From contig OZ241334.1 of the NCBI GenBank assembly GCA_965200035.1, forward strand, positions 3,720,001-3,784,000: a stretch of 64,000 nucleotides of DNA, in the 5' to 3' direction. The translations under genes were made by a program, and so were the position numbers. Below, piece after piece: positions 1 to 8,481 of the stretch. A model generated the notes under the pieces. The model was not told the DNA's origin. It was given only the letters and a program-made list of their open reading frames with translations, and made no database searches. This DNA comes from UBA1952 sp965200035 (lineage in GTDB: Bacteria; Bacteroidota; Bacteroidia; Chitinophagales; Chitinophagaceae). Within the stretch, counting starts at the first letter, position 1; each line of letters opens with the position of its first letter.

Positions 1-1
1 C

Positions 2-169
2 TTTTTTGTGCTTTGGCAATGTCATGGTGCTAATTATTCAGTGGTGGGGTGGCTTTGGCGTGTGTTGACTTCTATAGTGCTGTTGGCCGTTGTATTATTG
101 GTACTTATATTGGTAATTGTTGGTACCGCTCACTGGCTGACCGGTACAAAATCCCTGATCGTTTCATGA
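2..169 (+). CDS. C-terminal end of a membrane protein (5' truncated)
   Basis: An open frame runs in from the left edge and ends at TGA 167-169. Its 55 residues contain one long hydrophobic segment (roughly residues 22-43, rich in V, L and I) followed by a short tail, so it looks like the last transmembrane helix of a membrane protein. The stop overlaps the ATG of the next gene as ATGA, the usual sign of translational coupling, and this is the main reason to believe the frame. No family can be named from so short a piece. The neighbouring epimerase makes a surface-polysaccharide protein possible, but that is inference. Confidence 0.45.
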   Translation, partial: FFVLWQCHGANYSVVGWLWRVLTSIVLLAVVLLVLILVIVGTAHWLTGTKSLIVS

Positions 170-690
170 AAAATGATTCACCGGCTCAATTGCTCACGAT
201 GCCGCGTTTCGATGACAACCGCGGCGCATTTATCAAGACGTTTCATGATACAACCCTGAAAAGCGCAGGCATACATTTTCAGTTGAAAGAAAGCTATTTC
301 TCGATTTCAAAGAAAAATGTGATCCGGGGCATGCACTTTCAGTTGCCGCCGCACCAGCACGCTAAAATTGTGTTTTGTCCGCAGGGCGCAATACTGGATG
401 TAATTCTGGATCTGCGCAAAGATTCACCTGCTTATGGCATGTATGAAGCAGCCATCCTTTCTGCAGAAAACAATAAAGCATTCTACATTCCCGAAGGCTG
501 CGCGCATGGCTTCAAATCACTGACAGATGATGCGCTCACCTATTACCTTGTATCTTCTGAATACAGCAAAGAGCATGATACCGGAATCCGGTTTGATAGC
601 TTTGGCTTTGATTGGGATCTAACTGATCCGATCCTTTCGGAGCGCGATCTTTCCTTTAGGGAACTGAACGATTTTCAGTCGCCATTTTGA
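166..690 (+). CDS. dTDP-4-dehydrorhamnose 3,5-epimerase (RmlC) family protein
   Basis: This is a cupin-fold sugar epimerase of the RmlC family, acting on nucleotide-linked 4-keto-6-deoxy sugars for surface polysaccharide synthesis. The family signatures are visible in order: VIRGMHFQ with the catalytic-type His, AKIVFCPQGAILDV, DLRKDSPAYG, and IPEGCAHGF. At 174 aa it is slightly shorter than the usual 180-190. I chose ATG 166 because it overlaps the upstream stop (ATGA) and starts just before the conserved domain; the frame is open further upstream, but that part is unrelated membrane-like sequence from another frame. The exact sugar substrate cannot be told, and no other rhamnose genes are in the window. 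It converges with meaB. Confidence 0.82.
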   Translation: MKNDSPAQLLTMPRFDDNRGAFIKTFHDTTLKSAGIHFQLKESYFSISKKNVIRGMHFQLPPHQHAKIVFCPQGAILDVILDLRKDSPAYGMYEAAILSAENNKAFYIPEGCAHGFKSLTDDALTYYLVSSEYSKEHDTGIRFDSFGFDWDLTDPILSERDLSFRELNDFQSPF

Positions 691-721
691 TGGGCGTTAT
701 TAGATTGGGATGGTTGAAAGC

Positions 722-1681
722 TTATTTGGCCTTATATAATTCGAGCAACCGATCTGCTGCCTGGTAGGAAGTGATTTTGCCATTTTTTAATTCCTCCAAT
801 AATTGCGGATAAGCTGTATTTACACGCTCGTTCCGGAAGAAAAGCTTCTTGATGGTGTCGCCGATCGTCTCTTCCATCCAATAGACAGCCTGCTTTTTAC
901 GCTTCTCCTCAAAGTAGCCATTGGTGAGGTTGTGCCGCCAATGTTGCTCAATCGTTTTCCAGATCGTATCAATACCATCGCCCGTAAGGGAAGAGCAGAT
1001 GCCGGTCACCGGTATCCAGCCGGAAGGGTGGGCGGGAAGCAGGTGCATGGCTCTGCGGTATTCGGTAGCCGCCAGCTTGGCGCGGTTGATATTATCGCCG
1101 TCTGCTTTGGTGATGAAGAGGGCATCTGCCATCTCAATGATTCCGCGCTTGATACCCTGCAATTCATCGCCTGCCCCGGCCAGCATCAGCAACAGAAAAA
1201 AATCAGCCATTGAATGCACCGCCGTTTCTGATTGACCAACACCTACTGTTTCTACAAAAATGATTTCAAATCCGGCAGCTTCGCAGAGATAAATGGCTTC
1301 TCTCGTTTTACGTGCTACACCGCCCAGCGAGGTGCCCGCGGGCGAAGGGCGTATAAATGCGTTCGGATGGACCGATAGCTTTTCCATTCTCGTTTTATCG
1401 CCCAGAATGCTCCCTTTGGAAAGGGAGCTGGTAGGGTCGATGGCCAGTACAGCTGTTTTTTTGCCTAATGTATCTGCTACGTAAATGCCGAACTTTTCTA
1501 TAAATGAGCTTTTACCCACGCCGGGAACGCCTGTGATGCCTATGCGAACAGACTTTCCGGTGAATGGAAGGCACTGTTCAATGATCTGCCCGGCAATCTG
1601 CTGATGGGCGGGCAGGGTACTTTCTGCCAACGTAATGGCACGTCCGAGCATAGCGATGTTACCCGAACGGATGCCGGACAT
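722..1681 (-). CDS. meaB: Methylmalonyl-CoA mutase-associated GTPase MeaB
   Basis: MeaB is the G3E-type GTPase chaperone that gates cobalamin loading of methylmalonyl-CoA mutase and protects it from inactivation. The 319-aa protein has the P-loop GVPGVGKSS at residues 51-59, a family AIDPTS segment, the FVETVGVGQSE switch region, and ITKADGDN as the base-recognition motif. Length matches the family. It is the last gene of the minus-strand mutase operon, 81 bp after scpA, which fits its job exactly. The start ATG at 1681 gives the usual short helical N-terminus before the GTPase core. Confidence 0.95.
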   Translation of the reverse strand: MSGIRSGNIAMLGRAITLAESTLPAHQQIAGQIIEQCLPFTGKSVRIGITGVPGVGKSSFIEKFGIYVADTLGKKTAVLAIDPTSSLSKGSILGDKTRMEKLSVHPNAFIRPSPAGTSLGGVARKTREAIYLCEAAGFEIIFVETVGVGQSETAVHSMADFFLLLMLAGAGDELQGIKRGIIEMADALFITKADGDNINRAKLAATEYRRAMHLLPAHPSGWIPVTGICSSLTGDGIDTIWKTIEQHWRHNLTNGYFEEKRKKQAVYWMEETIGDTIKKLFFRNERVNTAYPQLLEELKNGKITSYQAADRLLELYKAK

Positions 1682-1734
1682 GTAATCGCTTATGGTGGGC
1701 TTGCTGGCGATGGTGATTTTAATGTTTGGTACTT

Positions 1735-1754
1735 AACGCGCCTCGGGACGCGTT
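1735..1754 (-). other. Small hairpin between scpA and meaB
   Basis: AACGCG at 1735-1740 pairs with CGCGTT at 1749-1754 across an 8-nt loop in the 81-bp gap between the two cistrons. There is no T-run after it on the minus strand, so a full terminator is unlikely. An RNA processing or stability role is only a guess. Confidence 0.3.
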
Positions 1755-1762
1755 CCTACAGG

Positions 1763-3889
1763 TTAAAGACGGGCTTTCAGCTTTTTCAGAATATCCTGCG
1801 CTGCTACAGAGATGACCGTTCCCGGACCGAATATCGCGCTGACGCCGGCTTTGAATAAAAAATCATAATCCTGCGGAGGAATGACGCCCCCTGCCACCAC
1901 CATGATGTCTTCGCGGCCGAAGCCCTTTAGCTCCTCAATGACCTGTGGCACCAGCGTTTTATGACCTGCGGCGAGGCTCGATACGCCCAGTATGTGCACA
2001 TCGTTTTCTACAGCCTGCCTGGCAGCCTCATACGGTGTCTGGAAGAGCGGACCAATGTCCACATCGAAGCCCATATCGGCGAAAGAGGTTGAGATGACCT
2101 TTGCGCCCCGGTCGTGGCCATCCTGCCCCATCTTGGCGATCATGATGCGCGGGCGGCGACCATCTAATGCGGCAAACTCATCGGCCAGATTACGGGCTTT
2201 CTCAAAATTCTTATCCATAGATATTTCGGCTGAGTACACACCGGAAATAGAGCGGATAGTAGCCTGATAACGACCAAATATTTTTTCGCAGGCCAATGAA
2301 ATTTCACCCAGCGAAGCGCGCTTGCGCGCCGCATCCACCGCCAGCTCCAGCAGATTGCCCTCACCGGTACGGCAACATTCGGTAATTGCATCCAGCGCAG
2401 CAATCACGTCTTCATTATTCCGCTCTGCACGCAGCTTTTCAAGTCGCTCTATCTGCGATTGGCGCACTTTGGTATTGTCTACCTCAAGCGTTTCGAGCAG
2501 CTCATTATTTTCCACGCGGTATTGGTTCACTCCCACAATCATATCCTTGCCACTGTCGATGCGCGCCTGCTTTTTGGCTGCGGCTTCTTCGATGCGCATC
2601 TTCGGCACGCCCGTTTCAATTGCTTTGGCCATACCGCCCAGCTCTTCAATTTCCTCAATCAGCTGCCATGCTTTCTGCGCCAGCTCATTGGTCAGGTACT
2701 CTACATAATACGAGCCGCCCCATGGGTCCACCGTTTCCGTAATGCCTGTTTCTAACTGCAGGCAAAGTTGCGTATTGCGCGCAATGCGGGCCGAAAAATC
2801 CGTTGGTAGCGCAATGGCTTCGTCCAGCGCATTGGTATGCAGGCTCTGTGTGCCGCCAAGTGCTGCGGCCATCGCTTCAATATTGGTACGGGCCACATTG
2901 TTGAACGGGTCCTGTTCGGTAAGGCTCCATCCGGATGTCTGGCAGTGGGTGCGCAGCGCCAGCGATTTATCGCTTTTCGGATTGAATGCTTTCACGATTT
3001 TAGACCACAGCATACGTCCTGCGCGCAACTTGGCAATCTCCATGAAATGGTTCATGCCAATGGCCCAGAAGAAAGAAAGGCGCGGTGCAAACTGATCGAT
3101 GTCAAGACCTGCTTTCAGTCCCGTGCGTATGTACTCCAAGCCATCGGCCAAGGTGTAGGCCAGCTCAATATCAGCGGTAGCGCCGGCTTCCTGCAGGTGG
3201 TAGCCCGATATACTGATCGAGTTGAACTTCGGCATATACTTTGAAGTGTACTCAAAAATATCTGCAATGATCTTCATGCTTGGTCCGGGCGGATACACGT
3301 AAGTGTTGCGCACCATGAACTCTTTGAGAATATCATTCTGAATGGTTCCGGTCAGCTTCTCCTTCGGTACGCCCTGTTCTTCTGCCGCTACAATATAAAA
3401 AGCCAGCACCGGCAGCACGGCACCGTTCATCGTCATAGATACAGACATCTCCTCTAGCGGGATCTGATCGAAAAGCGTCTTCATATCCAGAATGGAATCG
3501 ATGGCAACACCTGCCTTGCCTACATCGCCCACTACGCGCTCATGATCGCTATCGTAGCCCCGGTGCGTAGCGAGGTCAAAAGCTACGGAAAGTCCTTTTT
3601 GTCCGGCAGCGAGATTACGTCGGTAGAATGCATTGGATTCCTCAGCCGTTGAAAAGCCCGCATACTGGCGTATGGTCCATGGATTGCGGACATACATGGT
3701 GGAGTAGGGGCCGCGCAGGAATGGGGGAATACCTGCCGCAAAATGAAGCTGCTTTAATCCGCTCACATCACTGGCCCTATAAGTTTGCTTTATCCCGATG
3801 CCTTCTGCGGAGGTGAAAGTGGGCGGCTCGTTTTCTTCCTCTGCACTTATGCCGGACTTATAACTGATCTTACTAAAATCTTTTCTCAT
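1763..3889 (-). CDS. scpA: Methylmalonyl-CoA mutase, large (catalytic, B12-binding) subunit
   Basis: The enzyme interconverts (R)-methylmalonyl-CoA and succinyl-CoA with adenosylcobalamin, linking propionate and branched-chain or odd-chain fatty acid breakdown to the TCA cycle. The 708-aa chain has the TIM-barrel substrate domain first (YSTMYVRNPWTIRQYAGF around residue 60-80) and a C-terminal cobalamin domain with the DxHxxG motif (GQDGHDRGAKV); the base-off ligand is His592. Length is normal. Its ATG overlaps the stop of the small-subunit gene by 4 bp (ATGA), so the two chains are probably made in equal amounts. Confidence 0.97.
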   Translation of the reverse strand: MRKDFSKISYKSGISAEEENEPPTFTSAEGIGIKQTYRASDVSGLKQLHFAAGIPPFLRGPYSTMYVRNPWTIRQYAGFSTAEESNAFYRRNLAAGQKGLSVAFDLATHRGYDSDHERVVGDVGKAGVAIDSILDMKTLFDQIPLEEMSVSMTMNGAVLPVLAFYIVAAEEQGVPKEKLTGTIQNDILKEFMVRNTYVYPPGPSMKIIADIFEYTSKYMPKFNSISISGYHLQEAGATADIELAYTLADGLEYIRTGLKAGLDIDQFAPRLSFFWAIGMNHFMEIAKLRAGRMLWSKIVKAFNPKSDKSLALRTHCQTSGWSLTEQDPFNNVARTNIEAMAAALGGTQSLHTNALDEAIALPTDFSARIARNTQLCLQLETGITETVDPWGGSYYVEYLTNELAQKAWQLIEEIEELGGMAKAIETGVPKMRIEEAAAKKQARIDSGKDMIVGVNQYRVENNELLETLEVDNTKVRQSQIERLEKLRAERNNEDVIAALDAITECCRTGEGNLLELAVDAARKRASLGEISLACEKIFGRYQATIRSISGVYSAEISMDKNFEKARNLADEFAALDGRRPRIMIAKMGQDGHDRGAKVISTSFADMGFDVDIGPLFQTPYEAARQAVENDVHILGVSSLAAGHKTLVPQVIEELKGFGREDIMVVAGGVIPPQDYDFLFKAGVSAIFGPGTVISVAAQDILKKLKARL

Positions 3890-5283
3890 GCGGATGCTGC
3901 TTTAGGTTCATTCGCTAATCTTTCTGACTCAGCTGCGGCCGCCAGTCGCACTGGTTTTAATGGCTTGATAGCGGCATTTCCAAATGAATGGGTTTCCTGT
4001 GGTGTCATTTTTCCGGCCATATGCTGAGTCATGAGCGGATATTTATTTACGCCTACCAATATCTTTTTGCCTTCATCAAATAAGGCTTGTTCAGCTGCTG
4101 CAAACTGCTCGATCTGCTGTTGAATGGCGCCCTTTTTCAGGCATTCGATCAATCCGCCATGTTGTTCTATATCCTGAAAATAAGTCCATGCCTTCTGCGC
4201 CAGATCTTCGGTGAGCGTTTCTATATAATAGGAACCTGCAGCTACATCGCTGGCCTTATCAAAATAGCTTTCGCCTTTGAGGATAAGCTGGATGTTGCGC
4301 GCCATGCGATTACTGAATTCATCCGGCTGCTTGTACGTGCTATCGAATGGCAGCACTTCAAGGCTGTTACATCCACCTGCTATTGCTGCCATGGCGCCTG
4401 TAGCTGTGCGCAGCAGATTGTTGTGCTGATCGTAGATCGTGAGGTTACGCTCTGCTGAAGTTGTATGGATATAGATTGTGTTGTCTGCCTGGTAACTATC
4501 GAGCAGGAGAGAAAATACTTTGCGAACAGCTCGTATTTTGGCAATTGCGGTAAAGTAATTTGCGCCGGCAGCTATACTCAACTGAACTTTTACACTGGCC
4601 GGGTTGCTGATTAACGCCAGATATTCATTGGCGTGTGCGAGCATACAGGCTATCTCATAAGCCGGCGAAGCTCCGGCTTCATGGTAGATAGCCGCGTTGA
4701 TGCAAACGTTCCTGCAATCTGTATTGTTCTCTATAAAAGCTTTGTATGCTTCCATATCCTGTTGTGCCCCTTTCCGCCAGTTACCGGTACAAATCAGCTG
4801 TTCGAGCGGGTCATAATTGATCGTGAGATTCAGTTGTGCTCTGTTCAGGTTTATGGATTGCAGGTAATGGTCAAAATTCTGAGTGATGGCTATCGCATTC
4901 TCTGTATAGATGTATAGCTGTAGCGCAATGTATTCAATCCCGATCTCTTTCAGCAAAATTCCAAAATCAACCGGCTTCGAAATTTTAAAAATCAGCGCTG
5001 TTATACCATTGTTCAAAAGCTTCAGCGCGTTTGCATTGGCAGAGCCGGCATCTTCCACCTCTATAGAATCACTTATTTCCCAGTCTGCGAATGAGAACAA
5101 TGGCTGCTCCGCATCAATATCTTCCTGCGTATAGAAAGGTGCTATCTTAATTCCATCAGGCGTCAGATGTTCCAACGTATCAAAATCCACCCCTTTCAGG
5201 TCTCTGGTGGCTTGATCTATCCATTGCTGCTTGCTGGTGCCGGGGAATGCATCCATCAAATCTTTCGGGTCTTCCATATTCAT
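3886..5283 (-). CDS. mutA: Methylmalonyl-CoA mutase, small (non-catalytic) subunit
   Basis: This is the smaller, 465-aa partner of ScpA in the heterodimeric mutase of Bacteroidota. It is recognisable by a degenerate mutase barrel (ANEYLALISNPA, AAGANYFTAIAKIRAVRKV, GSYYIETLTEDLAQKAW near the end) and by the absence of any DxHxxG motif: it stops where the large subunit continues into its cobalamin domain. An upstream GTG at 5289 is possible, but ATG 5283 is the better start. It lies 12 bp after the small membrane-protein gene and overlaps scpA by 4 bp, so it is operonic. Confidence 0.93.
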   Translation of the reverse strand: MNMEDPKDLMDAFPGTSKQQWIDQATRDLKGVDFDTLEHLTPDGIKIAPFYTQEDIDAEQPLFSFADWEISDSIEVEDAGSANANALKLLNNGITALIFKISKPVDFGILLKEIGIEYIALQLYIYTENAIAITQNFDHYLQSINLNRAQLNLTINYDPLEQLICTGNWRKGAQQDMEAYKAFIENNTDCRNVCINAAIYHEAGASPAYEIACMLAHANEYLALISNPASVKVQLSIAAGANYFTAIAKIRAVRKVFSLLLDSYQADNTIYIHTTSAERNLTIYDQHNNLLRTATGAMAAIAGGCNSLEVLPFDSTYKQPDEFSNRMARNIQLILKGESYFDKASDVAAGSYYIETLTEDLAQKAWTYFQDIEQHGGLIECLKKGAIQQQIEQFAAAEQALFDEGKKILVGVNKYPLMTQHMAGKMTPQETHSFGNAAIKPLKPVRLAAAAESERLANEPKAASA

Positions 5284-5295
5284 AGTCACAGATAA

Positions 5296-5859
5296 TTAAG
5301 CGCTCGCCTGCGGACCATAACTGAGCACTTTGCGCGCTTCTTCATTGATCATGTTCAGTGCAACCTCACCCGGCAGACTTTCTTCGGAAGAAGTTACGAG
5401 ATAGTCCATCAGTTTCAGCTGTAATTCTTTTGCGGGCGCTTCAGGATCAAGCTGCTGCGCGAGGGTATGTACCATAGAAATCGACTGTTCTTTGGCGTGA
5501 TGCACCGTTTGCCATACCTGACGGGTCACGTAAATCTGCTGGGAAAGGTTGTGCTCAAATTCTGCATTCAGCGTATAAACCAGCGCATAGCGCAGGTCAG
5601 CCACATTCATTTCTTTTTGGTAAAGGCGCGGAATAATGGTGCGGTAATGAATGCGCTCAATCAAAATAGCCAGCCGCTCATAAGCCTGCAGGCGCAGGGG
5701 AATGGTGATCTGCTGCGTATCGTTCAGCATAGAAAGCTGGTCGCGGTGTAGCTGTGTGGTGAGAAAGCGCTGCACCATAGAATAGGTAGCCAGCAATACT
5801 ATAAGGGCCGGAACCGTATATTTTGCCAGCTCAAGCAGTTGCGGCAGGAATGAATTCAT
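5296..5859 (-). CDS. Conserved membrane-anchored protein of the mutase operon, function unknown
   Basis: A 187-aa protein with one N-terminal transmembrane segment (about residues 13-32) followed by a long, mostly helical and charged cytoplasmic part (LTTQLHRDQLSMLND, QAYERLAILIERI, EFEHNLSQQIYVT). I recognise it as a type commonly found beside methylmalonyl-CoA mutase genes in Bacteroidota, but I cannot give it a function. It is the first gene of the operon, 12 bp before mutA, so its expression is tied to the mutase. A membrane tether or assembly factor for the enzyme is a pure guess. Confidence 0.75.
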   Translation of the reverse strand: MNSFLPQLLELAKYTVPALIVLLATYSMVQRFLTTQLHRDQLSMLNDTQQITIPLRLQAYERLAILIERIHYRTIIPRLYQKEMNVADLRYALVYTLNAEFEHNLSQQIYVTRQVWQTVHHAKEQSISMVHTLAQQLDPEAPAKELQLKLMDYLVTSSEESLPGEVALNMINEEARKVLSYGPQASA

Positions 5860-5942
5860 GATTGCAGATAAGTTTTTTTAGACGGCGCAAAATAAGATTA
5901 ATAGTTTACTTGCCGACTGGACCAATCCTTTTGGCATAGGTT

Positions 5943-6021
5943 GCTGTGGGATGCTTCCTTGCGTCAGCATGACCTGACCTATGTACGCAAGTTTATCCTG
6001 AGGTGCGAAGGATCTTACAGC
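5943..6021. repeat. Dispersed hairpin repeat, copy 1 (GTGGGATGCTTC family, degenerate)
   Basis: GCTGTGGGATGCTTCCTTG and CAGCATGA on the left are answered by TATCCTGAGGTGCGAAGGAT and TTACAGC on the right, forming an imperfect inverted repeat of about 79 nt. The left arm recurs nearly unchanged at 22118-22149, and a much better-preserved hairpin of the same family lies at 56111-56180. It fills the gap between the divergent mutase operon and the DUF2383 gene. Confidence 0.7.
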
Positions 6022-6097
6022 GCGCAGGCGCTGAAATGAAATTGTGTCTGAGAAAGAAACAAGGCTAAAAGTGGGTAATTTATCGCTGAACCTGTTG

Positions 6098-6115
6098 TGG
6101 CATAGAATTTTTAGG
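6098..6115 (+). promoter_or_regulatory. TGGCATA-type motif, copy 1
   Basis: TGGCATAGAATTTTTAGG lies 56 nt upstream of the DUF2383 start. Closely similar sequences occur at 8431, 14067, 15437 and 26127, each 50-52 nt before a start codon. The spacing suggests a shared promoter or operator. It lacks GC at -12, so it is not a sigma-54 promoter, and it is not a clean TAnnTTTG box. Confidence 0.45.
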
Positions 6116-6153
6116 AAGCATTATGAACTTATATCACTTTCCAAAACAACATT

Positions 6154-6624
6154 ATGCAAAACCAGGAAGCACTCACCGAAGTATTAAATGATCTTGTAAA
6201 GATCAACAATGATCGTATTGCAGGCTATGAGCGCGCGATCAATGAGTCAAAAGACATGGATGTTGACCTTAAGACTACATTTGAAGGCATGATCCGCGAG
6301 AGTGAAGGGTATAAAAGCGATCTTGTCTCAAAGATGAGCGCATTGGGTGGAGAGCCATCCGAAGACACTACCGTTTCCGGCAAGATCTACCGCGCCTGGA
6401 TGGATGTGAAGGCAACCTTTACCGGCAGCAGCCGTAAGGCCATCCTGGAAAACTGTGAATTTGGCGAAGATGCCTGGCGCCGTGCTTACGAAGCAGCTCT
6501 TGCTTCCGATGCAGAAATGAGTGCTGAGATCCGCCAGCTCATTACCGAGCAGTACAATTCAGAAAAAAATGCGCACGACCTCATCAAGAAGTACCGCGAT
6601 GCGCAGGCTGCGATGGATAAGTAG
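6154..6624 (+). CDS. PA2169-type four-helix-bundle protein (DUF2383)
   Basis: The 156-aa protein matches the DUF2383/PA2169 ferritin-like family: an N-terminal NQEALTEVLNDLVKINNDRIAGYERA helix and later acidic helices (FEGMIRESEGYKSDL, ILENCEFGEDAWRRAYEAAL, IRQLITEQYNSEKNAHDLIKKYRD). There is no signal peptide. The biochemical role is unknown; members are common in stress-linked clusters. The neighbour DUF4142 (49 bp downstream, same strand) belongs to another ferritin-like family, and the two are probably co-transcribed from the TGGCATA-motif region at 6098. Confidence 0.85.
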   Translation: MQNQEALTEVLNDLVKINNDRIAGYERAINESKDMDVDLKTTFEGMIRESEGYKSDLVSKMSALGGEPSEDTTVSGKIYRAWMDVKATFTGSSRKAILENCEFGEDAWRRAYEAALASDAEMSAEIRQLITEQYNSEKNAHDLIKKYRDAQAAMDK

Positions 6625-6672
6625 ATTATCCTCAGTCGTCCAATATTCATCAATCAAACCAAAACAATCATC

Positions 6673-7284
6673 ATGAAAAAGACAATCCAGTTATTTTTTG
6701 CAGGCGCTATGTCGCTGGCAGTTGCCTCTTGCGGCAACAATAACAGCGATGGCGTAAAAACGGATGCTGATACTACCAAGATGGGTATGCAGGATGCAAA
6801 GGATACCGCCAAAGCTACCAACGATGCAGCTATGGCAGCTCCACAGGAGAAAGATGCTGATTTCGTAACAGAAGTAGCTGCGGCTAATATGGCTGAGCTG
6901 GCAGTACATGCTGCTGCTATTGCACATACTACCAACAAGGATGTGAAGGATGCAGCAAAAATGATGCAGACCGACCATAAGAAGATGGGTGATGGAGTGA
7001 TGGCTTATGCCAAGAAGAACAATATTGCATTGCCCGGCGATGCTGACAACAGCAAGAAGGAAGACCTCGCAGAAATGGAAAAGAAGACTGGTATGGACTT
7101 CGATAAAGCTTATGCCGACCATCTGGTAGATGCGCACGAAAAGCTGATCAAAAAGTTTGAAGACAATGAAGGCAAGCGTACAGATGCTGAGCTGAACAAG
7201 ATGATCTCAGACAATCTGCCAACGCTTCGTCATCACCTGGAGATGTCTAAAGAGCTTCAGACCAAGCTGAATACGGCTAAGTAA
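6673..7284 (+). CDS. DUF4142 lipoprotein
   Basis: A 203-aa exported lipoprotein. The signal peptide ends in a lipobox (LAVASC, Cys at about residue 20). A low-complexity Asp/Ala/Thr/Lys linker follows, then a DUF4142 helical bundle from about residue 60 (DFVTEVAAANMAELAVHAAAIAHTTNKDVKDAAKMMQTDHKKMGD, then DKAYADHLVDAHEKLIKKFED and LPTLRHHLEMSKEL). The His/Glu-rich helices resemble ferritin-like folds, but no metal site is proven. It is followed directly by a strong terminator, so the DUF2383-DUF4142 unit ends here. Confidence 0.88.
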   Translation: MKKTIQLFFAGAMSLAVASCGNNNSDGVKTDADTTKMGMQDAKDTAKATNDAAMAAPQEKDADFVTEVAAANMAELAVHAAAIAHTTNKDVKDAAKMMQTDHKKMGDGVMAYAKKNNIALPGDADNSKKEDLAEMEKKTGMDFDKAYADHLVDAHEKLIKKFEDNEGKRTDAELNKMISDNLPTLRHHLEMSKELQTKLNTAK

Positions 7285-7301
7285 GGATTTATAACAGGTT
7301 G

Positions 7302-7338
7302 AATAACAAAGGGCATCTAAAAGATGCCCTTTGTTATT
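7302..7338 (+). terminator. Rho-independent terminator after DUF4142
   Basis: A perfect 17-bp stem (AATAACAAAGGGCATCT at 7302-7318 against 7322-7338) with a 3-nt loop runs straight into TTTT. It begins 18 nt after the DUF4142 stop. Confidence 0.9.
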
Positions 7339-7475
7339 TTTAGAAAGAGGGTTGAATGGCTTTATCGCTTTAGGCGTTGAAAATCAATTCACCTTAGCCT
7401 TATTATTGCTGTTTTGCAGCGGGAAAGGTCGCCTTTCTGGTGTAAAACAATTCCGTTCCAGCCCAAAACGAGCCC

Positions 7476-7580
7476 GCTCAGGCTCTCTGCAAGCTTGCTC
7501 AGGCGTTCAGGACGCTCCCTCAATGGCGCTGCAAGCTCACTCAGCCGTTCAGGGCGCTCCCTCAATGATTGCGGGACGAG
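7476..7580. repeat. 21-bp tandem array, locus 1 (5 units, degenerate)
   Basis: Five units of exactly 21 bp follow one another (starting at 7476, 7497, 7518, 7539 and 7560). Units 2 and 4 resemble each other (CTCAGGCGTTCAGGACGCTC type), as do units 3 and 5 (CCTCAATG...), giving a higher-order 42-bp period. The frames running through it look like repeat artefacts, not genes. It lies in a 699-bp gap without a convincing gene. Confidence 0.75.
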
Positions 7581-7691
7581 GGGAAATTATATGTTTCAGG
7601 ATAAAGGATGTGCGATTTGCCGGAGCAGAAAAATAAAGCATAAAAGAAACAGCGACTTGTCATTTCTGCTTCGCAGAGAGAAGCGTTTCCC

Positions 7692-7730
7692 GAAGGGAAT
7701 CCCGCAAGGGACCGCGCGCAGCGCAGAGGG
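7692..7730. repeat. 39-bp dispersed repeat, copy 1
   Basis: The 39 bases from GAAGGGAATCCCGC to GCGCAGAGGG match 22188-22226 with only two differences. Short palindromes are visible inside it. It sits in the same gap as 21-bp locus 1, just as the second copy sits close to 21-bp locus 2. Confidence 0.8.
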
Positions 7731-7944
7731 AATATTAGTTATTGAGAGGCATTATTCTGACAATCCATCTCTTTAAAGAGAAGCCATTCCGCTTTCAGAT
7801 GCCTTTGTAGATTATGTTCCCCACCGCCCCATAAAGATTATACCATAACGCCGGGTGGCGCACTTTGCACTACTCATCGTTTTTCTCCATTAAGTCTCTG
7901 ACAGCTAGTAATTAATTATTTAGATGCCGCTTTGCACCCAATGG

Positions 7945-7962
7945 TGGCAAAGAATTTTCTTA
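7945..7962 (+). promoter_or_regulatory. Weak TGGCATA-like motif
   Basis: TGGCAAAGAATTTTCTTA resembles copy 1 at 6098 (TGGCATAGAATTTTTAGG) but is closer to the next ORF start (39 nt to ATG 7984, 84 nt to ATG 8029). It is included only as a possible member of the motif family. Confidence 0.25.
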
Positions 7963-7983
7963 TCCTAAGCAAAACGACTTATT

Positions 7984-8355
7984 ATGTGGACACAACAAAA
8001 TAACAACCTGAACGAGTCCGTGCCATATATGAATACGCTGACCACGTGTGTAAACAAGGTAGTGAAGGATGGATTTGTAGATAGCTTCAAAGTAACGTCG
8101 CGCGGATTGTACTCCTGCGCCAAGAGCCGTTACTTCAGGCCTGAGCAAGTAAGCGTGGTTGACTTCTACCGATTTGAAGGGCAGAGCGATCCCAGCGATA
8201 ACGCGATCATGTATGTGATCGAAACTGCGGATGGCATCAAAGGCACACTGATTGATGCTTATGGCGCTTATGCAGACGCTGGCGTGAATGTATTTATGAA
8301 AGAAGTTGAAGACATTCGTAAGAAAGTAGTCAAGAACGATAGACATGAATGCTAA
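7984..8355 (+). CDS. Small conserved Bacteroidota protein (often mislabelled PRPP synthetase)
   Basis: A 123-aa soluble protein with the pattern LTTCVNKVVKDGFVDSFKV ... FRPEQVSVVDFYRFEGQSDPSDNAIMYVIETADGIKGTLIDAYGAYAD. I recognise this as a small Bacteroidota family often carried in databases as 'phosphoribosylpyrophosphate synthetase'. It has none of the PRPP synthetase active-site loops and is far too short, so that label should not be trusted. Function is unknown. ATG 8029 (MNTLTTC) is an equally good start and fits the family length better. A terminator follows at 8396. Confidence 0.75.
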   Translation: MWTQQNNNLNESVPYMNTLTTCVNKVVKDGFVDSFKVTSRGLYSCAKSRYFRPEQVSVVDFYRFEGQSDPSDNAIMYVIETADGIKGTLIDAYGAYADAGVNVFMKEVEDIRKKVVKNDRHEC

Positions 8356-8395
8356 AGGCTGATGAAATAACATCGTCGGTACTCGCATTGATTTG

Positions 8396-8430
8396 AAGCC
8401 GGAGAACAACTTGTTCTCCGGCTTTGTTTT
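8396..8430 (+). terminator. Rho-independent terminator
   Basis: AAGCCGGAGAACAA (8396-8409) pairs perfectly with 8411-8424 and is followed by TTGTTTTT. It closes the small conserved gene; the TGGCATC motif of the next gene begins immediately after it. Confidence 0.85.
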
Positions 8431-8448
8431 TGGCATCATCCTTAAGCA
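8431..8448 (+). promoter_or_regulatory. TGGCATA-type motif, copy 2 (degenerate)
   Basis: TGGCATCATCCTTAAGCA lies 51 nt upstream of the SDR start. It keeps the TGGCAT half and the spacing but has a weaker T-run than the other copies. Confidence 0.35.
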
Positions 8449-8481
8449 GGGATTTAGGTACAGCATGTAATATGAAGCAGG

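Noticed and set aside
49..165. Upstream extension of the epimerase gene to position 49
   Set aside because: The added 39 residues are an out-of-frame reading of the preceding membrane protein; the ATGA overlap at 166 is a better start.
6098..6115. Reading the TGGCATA motif as a sigma-54 promoter
   Set aside because: At the -12 position all copies have TT, TA or AA instead of GC, so the key half is missing.
7331..7776. Two overlapping plus-strand frames in the 7.3-7.8 kb gap
   Set aside because: They start inside a terminator stem or a repeat and follow the repeat units; no protein features.
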